Shown: positions 6,918 through 13,484 of the stretch, piece after piece
Layout: each line of letters opens with the position of its first letter
Position numbering within the stretch: position 1 is the first letter of the stretch
Source of the DNA: an uncultured Chloroflexota bacterium
Lineage (GTDB): Bacteria; Chloroflexota; Anaerolineae; Aggregatilineales; Phototrophicaceae
Length of the DNA stretch: 15,980 bases
Direction of reading: 5' to 3'
Assembly (NCBI GenBank): GCA_937870805.1
Contig: CALMZT010000805.1
Coordinates: 1 to 15,980 of the forward strand
Notes under the pieces: generated by a model
Database searches by the model: none
What the model saw: only the letters and a program-made list of their open reading frames with translations
What the model was told of the DNA's origin: nothing
Position numbers and translations under genes: made by a program

Positions 6918-8060
6918 ATGATTACCGTGTGGGATGTCGCCAGTGGAGAACTACTGCGGGCGTTTGGATGGCTGGATGGCTCTTATAGCGCGATCTTTAG
7001 CCCCGATGGACGCACCGTGCTGGCAGGAGAGACACCGGGTACTGTTGCATTGTGGGACGCCGAAAGTGGACAGTTCATTCGGCGTTTCGGGGCAGATGGT
7101 GACAAGCACGGTGTACGTGTTCGTGCGCTAACGTTTACCGCCGATGGACGCTTTGCTGCTTCGGGTTCGGACGACGGTTCGCTCATCCTTTGGAATGTCG
7201 AGAGCGGACAGCTTATCCGCCGTTTTGTGGGGCATCTCGGTGGGCTTCAGAGCCTCAGCTTCAGTCCGGATGAAACGATGCTACTTTCAGCTTCATCCGA
7301 TGGTGAGATCATCCTTTGGGATGTCGCAACAGGTGAAGCCCTCCGTCGCTACGTCGAACACACTGGATCGGTGAAGAGCGTGCGCTTCCTACCCGATGGT
7401 AACAGTTTTGTCTCGGTCTCCCAAGACGGCACCCTCCGCCGCTGGCGGATTGACTCACTGCCTGACTTGCTGGCATGGACGTATGCCAATCGCTATGTGC
7501 CAGAACTCACTTGCACAGAACGTGAATTGTACCGCCTACAACCCGGCTGTGTAGAGGAGGTTTATCCCACACGCACACCTTACATGACGCCATCAGCGCT
7601 TATGCTACCTACCGCAGTGCCTGCGCTTGACCCAACGGTCACTCCAACATTGGAAGTACCGTCTTTAATCGCGCAACTTGGAGATAATCGCGGCGAAGTC
7701 GCGCCTGCTGGTGTTCAGCAGTGGTTGTATCGCGGCACTGCTGGTGAAATCATCACACTGCATGTCACAGCAGATCACGTCGCCAGTGAAGAATTCCGGT
7801 ATCGTGATGCTCAAGGTAGCCCGACGCTCTATCCAGTATTTGGAGTGCGACTATCCAATGGGGTGTTAATTGGTTATAGCCGGGATATATCCCTAGAGAA
7901 CTGGAACCAGATTCTTGAAAACCTTGAACTACCTGCTGATGGAGACTACTGGATCGAAGTTAATGATTGGGGTTTCTCACCGAGCAGTGGCGGATACACA
8001 CTGACGATTGAGCGTAGCGAACTCCCTGAAGCCACAGCCGAGGTAACAGCGACGCCGTAA
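6918..8060 (+). CDS. WD40-repeat protein with C-terminal PPC-like domain, 5'-truncated
   Basis: The 380-aa frame has four complete WD40 blades (IFSPDG...VALWD, TFTADG...LILWN, SFSPDE...IILWD, RFLPDG...LRRWR; about residues 20-180). A Cys-containing, Pro-Thr-rich linker follows (TRTPYMTPS to VTPTLEVPS), then a beta-rich domain (about 250-370) ending WIEVNDWGFSPSSGGYTLTIE, typical of bacterial pre-peptidase-like C-terminal domains on exported proteins. The assigned ATG sits in the middle of a blade: the same frame upstream, from 6861, reads SGLSFIPDGSWFIAVDGDG, the missing first half, up to a TAA at 6858-6860 with no other start codon. With only about five blades, no signal peptide and no ribosome binding site, this looks like a decapitated exported propeller, probably a pseudogene or a recombination product. 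It ends before a strong terminator. Confidence 0.75.
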   Translation: MITVWDVASGELLRAFGWLDGSYSAIFSPDGRTVLAGETPGTVALWDAESGQFIRRFGADGDKHGVRVRALTFTADGRFAASGSDDGSLILWNVESGQLIRRFVGHLGGLQSLSFSPDETMLLSASSDGEIILWDVATGEALRRYVEHTGSVKSVRFLPDGNSFVSVSQDGTLRRWRIDSLPDLLAWTYANRYVPELTCTERELYRLQPGCVEEVYPTRTPYMTPSALMLPTAVPALDPTVTPTLEVPSLIAQLGDNRGEVAPAGVQQWLYRGTAGEIITLHVTADHVASEEFRYRDAQGSPTLYPVFGVRLSNGVLIGYSRDISLENWNQILENLELPADGDYWIEVNDWGFSPSSGGYTLTIERSELPEATAEVTATP

Positions 8061-8072
8061 ACGTCGTTTTAC

Positions 8073-8112
8073 AAGTGCCGGAGTCAGCCTCCCTGCTCCG
8101 GCACTTTCTTTC
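8073..8112 (+). terminator. Rho-independent terminator after the WD40 gene
   Basis: AAGTGCCGGAG (8073-8083) and CTCCGGCACTT (8096-8106) form a perfect 11-bp stem with a 12-base loop, followed by TCTTTC. It starts 13 bases after the WD40 stop codon. Confidence 0.85.
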
Positions 8113-8253
8113 AACCCTTCAAAAGCGGTTAAAAAGGTGAATTTTTGTGCTCCATGACTAAGCCTATCTGTTGCTTACCGAATGTTGGAAACTGTGGAGA
8201 TATACGGTATGCCCTGCTCTATCAGGACTTTCTCGCTGCTGCGATTTGCATAC

Positions 8254-8304
8254 TTGTTAAATTTAGGTTAACTTCATAATCGCATGTTAAACTACTTAAA
8301 GAGG
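8254..8304 (+). promoter_or_regulatory. Candidate promoter, GTTAA repeats and RBS of the COG1840-type transporter
   Basis: TTGTTA (8254-8259) and CATAAT (8275-8280) could be -35 and -10 boxes with a short 15-bp spacer. GTTAA occurs at 8256, 8267 and 8286, the first and last inside a TGTTAAA repeated exactly 30 bp apart, possibly a repressor site. No classical Fur box is recognisable. AGAGG at 8300-8304 is a good ribosome binding site, 5 bases before the ATG at 8310. Confidence 0.4.
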
Positions 8305-8309
8305 AAAAT

Positions 8310-9440
8310 ATGAAAAAGTCGTTTGTGTTCACTTTGTTAGTTCTCTTTGCGCTGGTGCTTTCACCTGTCGCGGCTCAAGAAGATACGCTCACGGTCCTGT
8401 GCACGCCACAGGAAGATTGGTGCGTAGCGATGACGCAAGCCTTCCAGGAACAAACAGGCATTCAGACCTCTTACGTGCGCCTCTCGTCAGGCGAAGCCCT
8501 TGCGCGTGTACGTGCCGGTGCCAGCAATCCTGAGTTTTCTGTGTGGTGGGGTGGACCCGCAGACGCCTTCATCGCCGCTAATGAAGAAGGACTGCTAGAA
8601 CCTTATGAATCACCCAACGCCGAACAGATTCGCCCCGAATATCGCAGCGAAGACAATTCGTGGACAGGTATCTACGTCGGGGCGCTGGGCTTCTGCTCCA
8701 ATGTTGAACTATTGGATGAACTTGGACTTGAGCCGCCCACCTCCTGGCAGGATTTGCTTGACCCTGCGCTAGCAGGTAACGTCGCTATTGCGCATCCAGC
8801 AACTTCTGGTACGGCGTTCACAGCCTTCTGGACGCAAGTCACATTGCAAGCTGACATGCTGGAATACCCCGAAGGAATGCCTGAAGAAACCCCTGAAGCA
8901 GGCGCGGATCGCGTTATTGGCACGGGCGAAGGCTACAACGAAGATGGCACTCCCACGCAAGCGGCGATTGACAACGCCTTTGCTTACTTTGCCGAACTGA
9001 ACAACAACGTGCTTCAGTATACTCGCTCTGGCGCAGCGCCGGGACGCATGGCGGGCGGCGGTGAAGTTGCTGTCGCAGTGGTCTTCTCACATGACTGTGT
9101 GCGTCTACAAATGGAAGGATTTGAAGGCGTAGTCACCACAACCTTCCCAGAAGAAGGCACTGGCTACGAAATCGGTGGTATGGCAATCCTCGCTAATGCA
9201 CCCGAACCAGAAGCCGCGCGTATGTGGTATGACTGGGCGCTGACTGCTGAAGCGCAAGCTATCGGGCAAACGGTACTTTCGCTTCAACTGCCAACCAACC
9301 CGGAAGCGCCGATTCCTGAATTGGCAGTCAATCTGGATGAAGTCAATCTGGTCGATTACAACTTTCAGGCAGCAGGCGAAAACCGCCAAGCGATTGTCGA
9401 GCGCTTCGACGCCGAAATTGCTCCAGAACCCGCTGAATAG
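8310..9440 (+). CDS. COG1840-type (Fe3+/anion) ABC transporter substrate-binding protein
   Basis: This 376-aa exported binding protein has a clear signal peptide (KK, a hydrophobic run, cleavage near VAAQ|ED, residues 22-24) without a lipobox cysteine. The mature start LTVLCTPQEDW, the EQTGIQTSYVRLSSGEALARVRAGA segment, WWGGPADAFIAANEEGLLEPY and the PPTSWQDLLDPALAGNVAIAHP block are characteristic of the FbpA/FutA/AfuA family (SBP_bac class). An acidic insertion lies around residues 183-213 (EYPEGMPEETPEAG). Four cysteines (C31 and C38 near the N-terminus, plus GFCSN and HDCVR) may form disulfides. The family binds ferric iron, but also 2-aminoethylphosphonate or sugar phosphates. The tandem-Tyr iron motif is not evident, so iron is only one option. 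Permease and ATPase genes follow. A strong ribosome binding site fixes the start. Confidence 0.9.
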   Translation: MKKSFVFTLLVLFALVLSPVAAQEDTLTVLCTPQEDWCVAMTQAFQEQTGIQTSYVRLSSGEALARVRAGASNPEFSVWWGGPADAFIAANEEGLLEPYESPNAEQIRPEYRSEDNSWTGIYVGALGFCSNVELLDELGLEPPTSWQDLLDPALAGNVAIAHPATSGTAFTAFWTQVTLQADMLEYPEGMPEETPEAGADRVIGTGEGYNEDGTPTQAAIDNAFAYFAELNNNVLQYTRSGAAPGRMAGGGEVAVAVVFSHDCVRLQMEGFEGVVTTTFPEEGTGYEIGGMAILANAPEPEAARMWYDWALTAEAQAIGQTVLSLQLPTNPEAPIPELAVNLDEVNLVDYNFQAAGENRQAIVERFDAEIAPEPAE

Positions 9441-9466
9441 TTTTCAGCATAACATGTAAACCAACC

Positions 9467-9497
9467 AACCCCGCCTTATTGATGAGGCGGGGTTTTG
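9467..9497 (+). terminator. Hairpin with T tract between binding-protein and permease genes
   Basis: AACCCCGCCT (9467-9476) and AGGCGGGGTT (9485-9494) form a perfect 10-bp stem around an 8-base loop, followed by TTG after the paired TT (TTTT in all). It lies 26 bases after the binding-protein stop and 17 before the permease start, so it probably attenuates read-through and keeps the binding protein in excess. Confidence 0.8.
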
Positions 9498-9513
9498 TCT
9501 ATGGAGCAACGCT

Positions 9514-11241
9514 GTGCGCCGTATCGTTCAAGACCCCGTTCTTGCCACTGCCCTCATCCTGGTGGTTTTATTTATTTTTCTCGCCATCATTTTGCCGCTG
9601 ATCTACACCATCCGCGAAAGTGCTTCAGCAGAAGGATTAGCGCTGTTTCAACGCTATCTGACTGAATCCGTCTATCAGCGCATCATCTTGAATACCCTGG
9701 CGATGGGGGTAATGGTTGCTACTTTGGGTACGCTTCTGGGCTTCATCTTTGCTTACGTGCAGGTCAAAGTTAAAGCGCCGTTCAAACGCCTCCTGCACTT
9801 TATCGCACTCGTTCCGATCATTTCACCGCCGTTTGCCCTCGCCAGCGCCCTTATTCTGCTGTTCGGGCGTAACGGCATGATCTTGCGCGGCATTTTCGGC
9901 ACACGTTGTTTTTGGGGTGAAGGACGCTCCTGCAACGACATCTACGGACTCGACGGCTTGACGATTGTGTTGTCGCTGTCGCTGTTCACCGTCGCTTATC
10001 TGAACCTGAAAGGCATGATGCAGGCACTTGACCCCGCGCTTGAAGAAGCCGCTACCGATATGGGCGCGAACAAGTGGCACATCTTCCGCACGGTGACAGT
10101 GCCCATGCTCATCCCCGGTATCGCGGGGTCGTTCCTGCTGCTATTTGTCGAAGCGATTGCTGACCTCGGTAATCCCCTGATCCTTGGTGGCGATTATGAA
10201 GTGCTAGCGACGCGCATTTATGTCTCGATCATCGGCTTGTACGATACTAAAGCCGCAGCGGTGTTGTCTGTCATCTTGCTACTGCCTTCGCTCACCGTGT
10301 ATCTCGTGCAGCGGTATTGGATAAGCCGTACCTCTGTCATCTCTATCACAGGCAAGCCTGCCGGAACACCGCAGCAGATTACGCATCCCTTCGTGCGCTG
10401 GTCATTGGTTGCAATCGTACTAGCGGTTTGCTTCTTGATCGTCCTGATTTATGGGACGATTTTTGTCGGCGCATTCGTGCGCGTGATTGGCGTCAACAAC
10501 GACTTCACTCTGCAAAACTTCGACTTTGTGATTAATGGTATCGGCTCGGAAGCCATGACGGATACTACGACCCTCTCAGCTTTTGCCACCCCTATTGCAG
10601 GGCTGCTTGGCATGTTGATTGCTTTCCTGGTCATCCGCAAAACATTTCCAGGGCGTGCCGCACTCGATTTTGCAACCATGTTAGGCATTGCCGTACCGGG
10701 CACGATTTTTGGCATCGGTTATATTTTGGCGTTCAACAATCCGATTGAACTCACATTGCCTGGCATCGGCAATATCACCCTACTTCCCAAGCTGACGGGC
10801 GGGCGCGCATTTCTTGGCGGTGCGCTGGCAATTGTCGTTGTCTACATCGTGCGCAGTGTGCCAGCAGCGCTGCGTTCAGGCACGGCACTGCTCTCGCAGA
10901 TTGACCCTGCCATCGAAGACGCCTCAATCAGCCTCGGCGCAGACAACGCCTACACCTTCCGCAAAATCACGCTGCCGCTGATCCGCCCGGCGTTCCTATC
11001 AGGGCTGATTTATGCCTTCGCGCGTTCGATGACCACCATTTCCGCGATTGTGTTTTTGACGACACCGCAAACGAAAATCATGACGGCGCAGATTCTCAAT
11101 GAGGTTGAAAACGGACGCTTTGGCAATGCCTTCGCCTACTGCGTGATTTTGATCGGCATCGTCCTGGTAGCCATCGCTATACTCTATCTGACAGTCGGTT
11201 CTTCCAGCGGGGCAGAACGCACGCTTGAGGGAGGCGCTTAA
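9514..11241 (+). CDS. COG1840-type ABC transporter permease, two fused BPD_transp_1 domains (FbpB-like)
   Basis: This 575-aa inner-membrane protein forms the whole translocation channel in one chain, as in FbpB/SfuB. Each half has about six membrane helices and an EAA loop that docks on the ATPase: EEAATDMGANKWHIFRTVT with the core at 178-184, and EDASISLGADNAYTFRKIT with the core at 468-475. A segment between TM helices in the first half contains two Cys (TRCFWGEGRSC) and probably forms an extracytoplasmic loop with a disulfide. The GTG start at 9514 is chosen because GGAG (9503-9506) lies 7 bases before it; the ATG at 9501 is out of frame. The ATPase gene follows with a 4-bp gap from this stop to its preferred start. 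Substrate follows that of the upstream binding protein. Confidence 0.93.
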   Translation: MRRIVQDPVLATALILVVLFIFLAIILPLIYTIRESASAEGLALFQRYLTESVYQRIILNTLAMGVMVATLGTLLGFIFAYVQVKVKAPFKRLLHFIALVPIISPPFALASALILLFGRNGMILRGIFGTRCFWGEGRSCNDIYGLDGLTIVLSLSLFTVAYLNLKGMMQALDPALEEAATDMGANKWHIFRTVTVPMLIPGIAGSFLLLFVEAIADLGNPLILGGDYEVLATRIYVSIIGLYDTKAAAVLSVILLLPSLTVYLVQRYWISRTSVISITGKPAGTPQQITHPFVRWSLVAIVLAVCFLIVLIYGTIFVGAFVRVIGVNNDFTLQNFDFVINGIGSEAMTDTTTLSAFATPIAGLLGMLIAFLVIRKTFPGRAALDFATMLGIAVPGTIFGIGYILAFNNPIELTLPGIGNITLLPKLTGGRAFLGGALAIVVVYIVRSVPAALRSGTALLSQIDPAIEDASISLGADNAYTFRKITLPLIRPAFLSGLIYAFARSMTTISAIVFLTTPQTKIMTAQILNEVENGRFGNAFAYCVILIGIVLVAIAILYLTVGSSSGAERTLEGGA

Positions 11242-11245
11242 CACC

Positions 11246-12331
11246 GTGTCCAATCAACACAGCTTAGTTTTAGAAAACATCTCCAAAGCCTTCACGCAGC
11301 GTGGTGGTACGTTAGCACGAGTGAATGCCGTCGATAATGTATCGCTCGCTATCGACAAAGGTGAATTTATCACGCTGCTCGGTCCTTCGGGCTGCGGCAA
11401 GACAACCACGCTGCGACTGATCGCGGGTTTTGAAACGCCTACTACAGGACGTTTGTTACTGGAAGGCAAAGACATCACCCAGCAGCCACCTAACAAGCGT
11501 GACATGGCGATGGTCTTCCAGAGTTACGCGCTTTTCCCCCATATGAGCGTGTTTGAAAACATTGCCTATGGCTTGCACATCCGCAAACTGCCGCGCACCG
11601 TCATCCAGCAGAAAGTTGAAGGTGTGTTGGATCTGATCGGTCTTCAAGGACTTGGCAATCGCCGCCCGAATCAGCTTTCGGGGGGACAACAGCAGCGGGT
11701 AGCGCTGGCGCGCTGTCTGGTGATGGAACCGCGTGTGCTCTTGTTTGACGAGCCACTGTCGAATCTGGACGCCAAGCTGCGTGTGCAAATGCGCAGCGAG
11801 ATTCATAGCTTGCACAAACGCCTAAACATCACCAGTGTCTACGTCACACACGATCAGGTGGAAGCGATGGCGATGTCTGATCGCATCGTTGTGATGAACA
11901 GCGGGCACATCGAACAAATCGGTAGACCTAAAGATATTTACCGTCGCCCGATTTCACGCTTTGTTGCAGGGTTTATCGGACGCGCCAACTTTATAGATAC
12001 CATGGCTGAAGCTGTCAACGACGATCTAGTCACGGTGCTGCTGCTGGGCAAAACGCTCACTGTAACTATGATGCCAACTGCAAAAGTGGGAGACAAACTC
12101 ACCGCCGTGCTGCGTCCTGAAGGTTTGGAACTACGCGCTGACGCCACACTTAAGCAAGTAGTGATTTCACAAGCGATGTATCTGGGTTCAGAGGTTGAGT
12201 ACATTGTCAGCACAGGTGAGGAAACGCTGATCGTCATCGACAACGACCCGCGCGCCAGCCACATCTTCAATGAGGGTGAAACCGTTGGTATTGACTTCGC
12301 CGCCGAAACCGTACATCTGCTGTCGAATTAA
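11246..12331 (+). CDS. COG1840-type ABC transporter ATP-binding protein (FbpC/PotA-like)
   Basis: This 361-aa ATPase drives the importer encoded by the two preceding genes. It has Walker A GPSGCGKTT (46-54), Q-loop VFQSYALFPH, signature LSGGQQQRVALARCL, Walker B VLLFDEPLSNLDAKL with its D-loop, and the switch His in YVTHDQVEAM. A C-terminal TOBE-like domain follows (from about residue 250, VLRPEGLEL onward). Every catalytic element is intact, unlike the sugar ATPase at 913. The start is taken as GTG at 11246, because AGGGAGG (11228-11234) stands 11 bases upstream and MSNQHSLVLENISKAF is a natural N-terminus. A longer in-frame TTG start at 11225 would overlap the permease and swallow that ribosome binding site. 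There is no neighbouring gene for iron storage, siderophores or phosphonate degradation to decide the substrate. Confidence 0.93.
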   Translation: MSNQHSLVLENISKAFTQRGGTLARVNAVDNVSLAIDKGEFITLLGPSGCGKTTTLRLIAGFETPTTGRLLLEGKDITQQPPNKRDMAMVFQSYALFPHMSVFENIAYGLHIRKLPRTVIQQKVEGVLDLIGLQGLGNRRPNQLSGGQQQRVALARCLVMEPRVLLFDEPLSNLDAKLRVQMRSEIHSLHKRLNITSVYVTHDQVEAMAMSDRIVVMNSGHIEQIGRPKDIYRRPISRFVAGFIGRANFIDTMAEAVNDDLVTVLLLGKTLTVTMMPTAKVGDKLTAVLRPEGLELRADATLKQVVISQAMYLGSEVEYIVSTGEETLIVIDNDPRASHIFNEGETVGIDFAAETVHLLSN

Positions 12332-12390
12332 GCGCTTATTTTAGCGTCTATCCCGTTGAGTAAGCGCATTCAGGCATTCCTACTGACTGC

Positions 12391-12567
12391 TAACTCACCT
12401 TACGCACTGTCTCGCTGTTGGGGACGCTGGCAGTTCAAAACTGCCCCCTATGCGCAGCGGAAACCCGTGAACGGGTTGTGCGATTTTTCAACCTCTTGAG
12501 AGGTTTACCAATTCTCTGCCAGGTCTGGGTTTTGAACCCAGAGCAGTAAAGTGCGTAACGTGAGTTA
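12391..12567. repeat. 177-bp element: 18-bp terminal inverted repeats enclosing four perfect hairpins
   Basis: TAACTCACCTTACGCACT (12391-12408) and AGTGCGTAACGTGAGTTA (12550-12567) are inverted copies with one mismatch in 18. Between them stand four short perfect palindromes: GGCAGTT-CAA-AACTGCC (12429-12445), AACCCGT-GA-ACGGGTT (12462-12477), AACCTCT-TG-AGAGGTT (12490-12505) and TCTGGGTT-TTG-AACCCAGA (12524-12542), the last extended by CTGC/GCAG. Starts are 28-34 bp apart. As RNA or extruded single strand it would form one closing stem with four arms. It encodes no protein. It could be a MITE-like mobile element, a structured RNA, or a cluster of palindromic units; the sequence does not decide. 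Confidence 0.75.
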
Positions 12568-12684
12568 CTAACAAGATCAGAGAGAACAGTTTCCGATACA
12601 TTTAGATGTATTTCCTTTAACATTACATTTCGACTACTTTACTTTAATCGAAGTTTGCGAAGTTTTGTAGGTGCGAAGCGGATT

Positions 12685-12717
12685 TATAATAAAGTTCTTA
12701 TTCAGCAACTTCAGGGA
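12685..12717 (+). promoter_or_regulatory. -10-like box and weak RBS of the GT87-like gene
   Basis: A perfect TATAAT (12685-12690) lies 38 bp before the GTG. The best upstream hexamers (TTGTAG 12665, TTGCGA 12655) have spacers of 14 and 24 bp, so the -35 is unconvincing. AGGGA (12713-12717) is a weak Shine-Dalgarno 11 bases from the start. Confidence 0.35.
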
Positions 12718-12728
12718 TTAAAAACTTC

Positions 12729-13472
12729 GTGTCGGATTGGGAACGCCTTTTTCAGCTTGCGCTGACGTATTTTCTCAGTGGCAAAAGCCCATATGCTGTA
12801 CCAGGTATTTTCAATCCGCCCTGGACATTCGTGTTTCTCGCGCCGTTCGTTTGGCTGCCTGCCCTGCTGCCAAATCTACTGCCCGCTGTCGCACTGATCT
12901 ACGCCGCTTATAAGAAGCGTAAATCGTATTTGATCCCTATCGTTGGGCTGAGTTTCCCGTTTGCTGCGCTCACTTTTTACGCGAACCTTGACTGGCTAGT
13001 AATGCTCGGCACGCTGACGCAAGGTCCTTTCAGCCTGTTCCTGCTAACGACCAAACCACAGGCAGGCGCGCTGGCATTCGTCGCGCAGTTGAAGGGTAAA
13101 ACATGGCGCACGAGAGTTTCGCTGTTCGCACCGATTGTGATGGTATCGCTGTTCTTTTTGCTTTTGTATCCCGATTGGGTGAGCAGTACACTGTTCGCAG
13201 TGGGTTATGACCAGCGTATCCGCAATTTCTCGCTGTTCCCATATAGTATTCCCCTGGCGCTGCCTTTACTTTGGCTGGCGTATAAGCGCGAAGACCCGCT
13301 GTACGGTGTGCTGGCGACGCTGTGCCTCGCACCGTACTACTACGTTCACAGCTATGTCCCTGCGCTGTTCCTCATTGCAGAGCGCAACTGGAAACTTGGC
13401 GCGGCGTTAGCAGTGTTATCGTGGGTGTTGGTATTTTTAATTGTGCAGGGTGTGATTCCGATTGAGCTATAA
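12729..13472 (+). CDS. Polytopic membrane protein, GT87 (DUF2029)-like, N-terminally short
   Basis: This 247-aa protein has about six or seven hydrophobic segments. Near the N-terminus, SDWERLFQLALTYFLSGKSPY followed by FNPPWTFVFLAPFVWLP resembles the 'D-x-x-x-Y-x-A-x-x-x-L-x-G-x-x-P-Y ... PP ... P' region of GT-C fold mannosyltransferases of family GT87; D3 would then be the catalytic Asp position. TTKPQAGALAFVAQLKGKTWR matches the family's 'kPq...lllrrrwr' loop. GT87 enzymes use a polyprenyl-phosphate sugar on the outer membrane face and usually have 350-450 aa with a TM helix before the Asp; here that helix and some C-terminal helices are missing. The only usable start is GTG at 12729; the frame is closed by a stop at 12690. 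It may be a small relative or a degraded copy. It converges on the RodZ-like gene with 12 bp between stops. Confidence 0.6.
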   Translation: MSDWERLFQLALTYFLSGKSPYAVPGIFNPPWTFVFLAPFVWLPALLPNLLPAVALIYAAYKKRKSYLIPIVGLSFPFAALTFYANLDWLVMLGTLTQGPFSLFLLTTKPQAGALAFVAQLKGKTWRTRVSLFAPIVMVSLFFLLLYPDWVSSTLFAVGYDQRIRNFSLFPYSIPLALPLLWLAYKREDPLYGVLATLCLAPYYYVHSYVPALFLIAERNWKLGAALAVLSWVLVFLIVQGVIPIEL

Positions 13473-13484
13473 GGTGCTCAATGA

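Larger units (their letters stand above)
12332..12728. other. 397-bp gene-free stretch between the transporter ATPase and GT87-like genes
   Basis: No coding frame here looks real. The stretch opens with the small palindrome TAAGCGCTTA overlapping the ATPase stop (12329-12338), followed by TTTT, possibly a weak terminator. It then holds the 12391-12567 inverted-repeat element, a small IR ATACAT/ATGTAT around 12595-12610, CGAAGTTT repeated at 12649 and 12658, and a -10-like TATAAT. Confidence 0.6.

Noticed and set aside
6677..6919. 80-aa minus-strand open frame between the small genes and the WD40 gene
   Set aside because: It has a Pro-rich composition without domain or signal peptide, crosses G-run low-complexity DNA, overlaps the start of the better-supported 85-aa gene, and no ribosome binding site is convincing.
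12391..12567. CRISPR array
   Set aside because: The four hairpins differ in sequence, so there is no repeat-spacer structure.
12391..12572. Target-site duplication CTAAC flanking the 177-bp element
   Set aside because: The left CTAAC (12390-12394) overlaps the inverted repeat itself, whereas the right one (12568-12572) lies outside it, so the geometry does not fit a simple insertion.
12435..12623. 62-aa minus-strand open frame in the gap before the GT87-like gene
   Set aside because: It runs through the hairpins of the 12391-12567 element and its composition is not protein-like.
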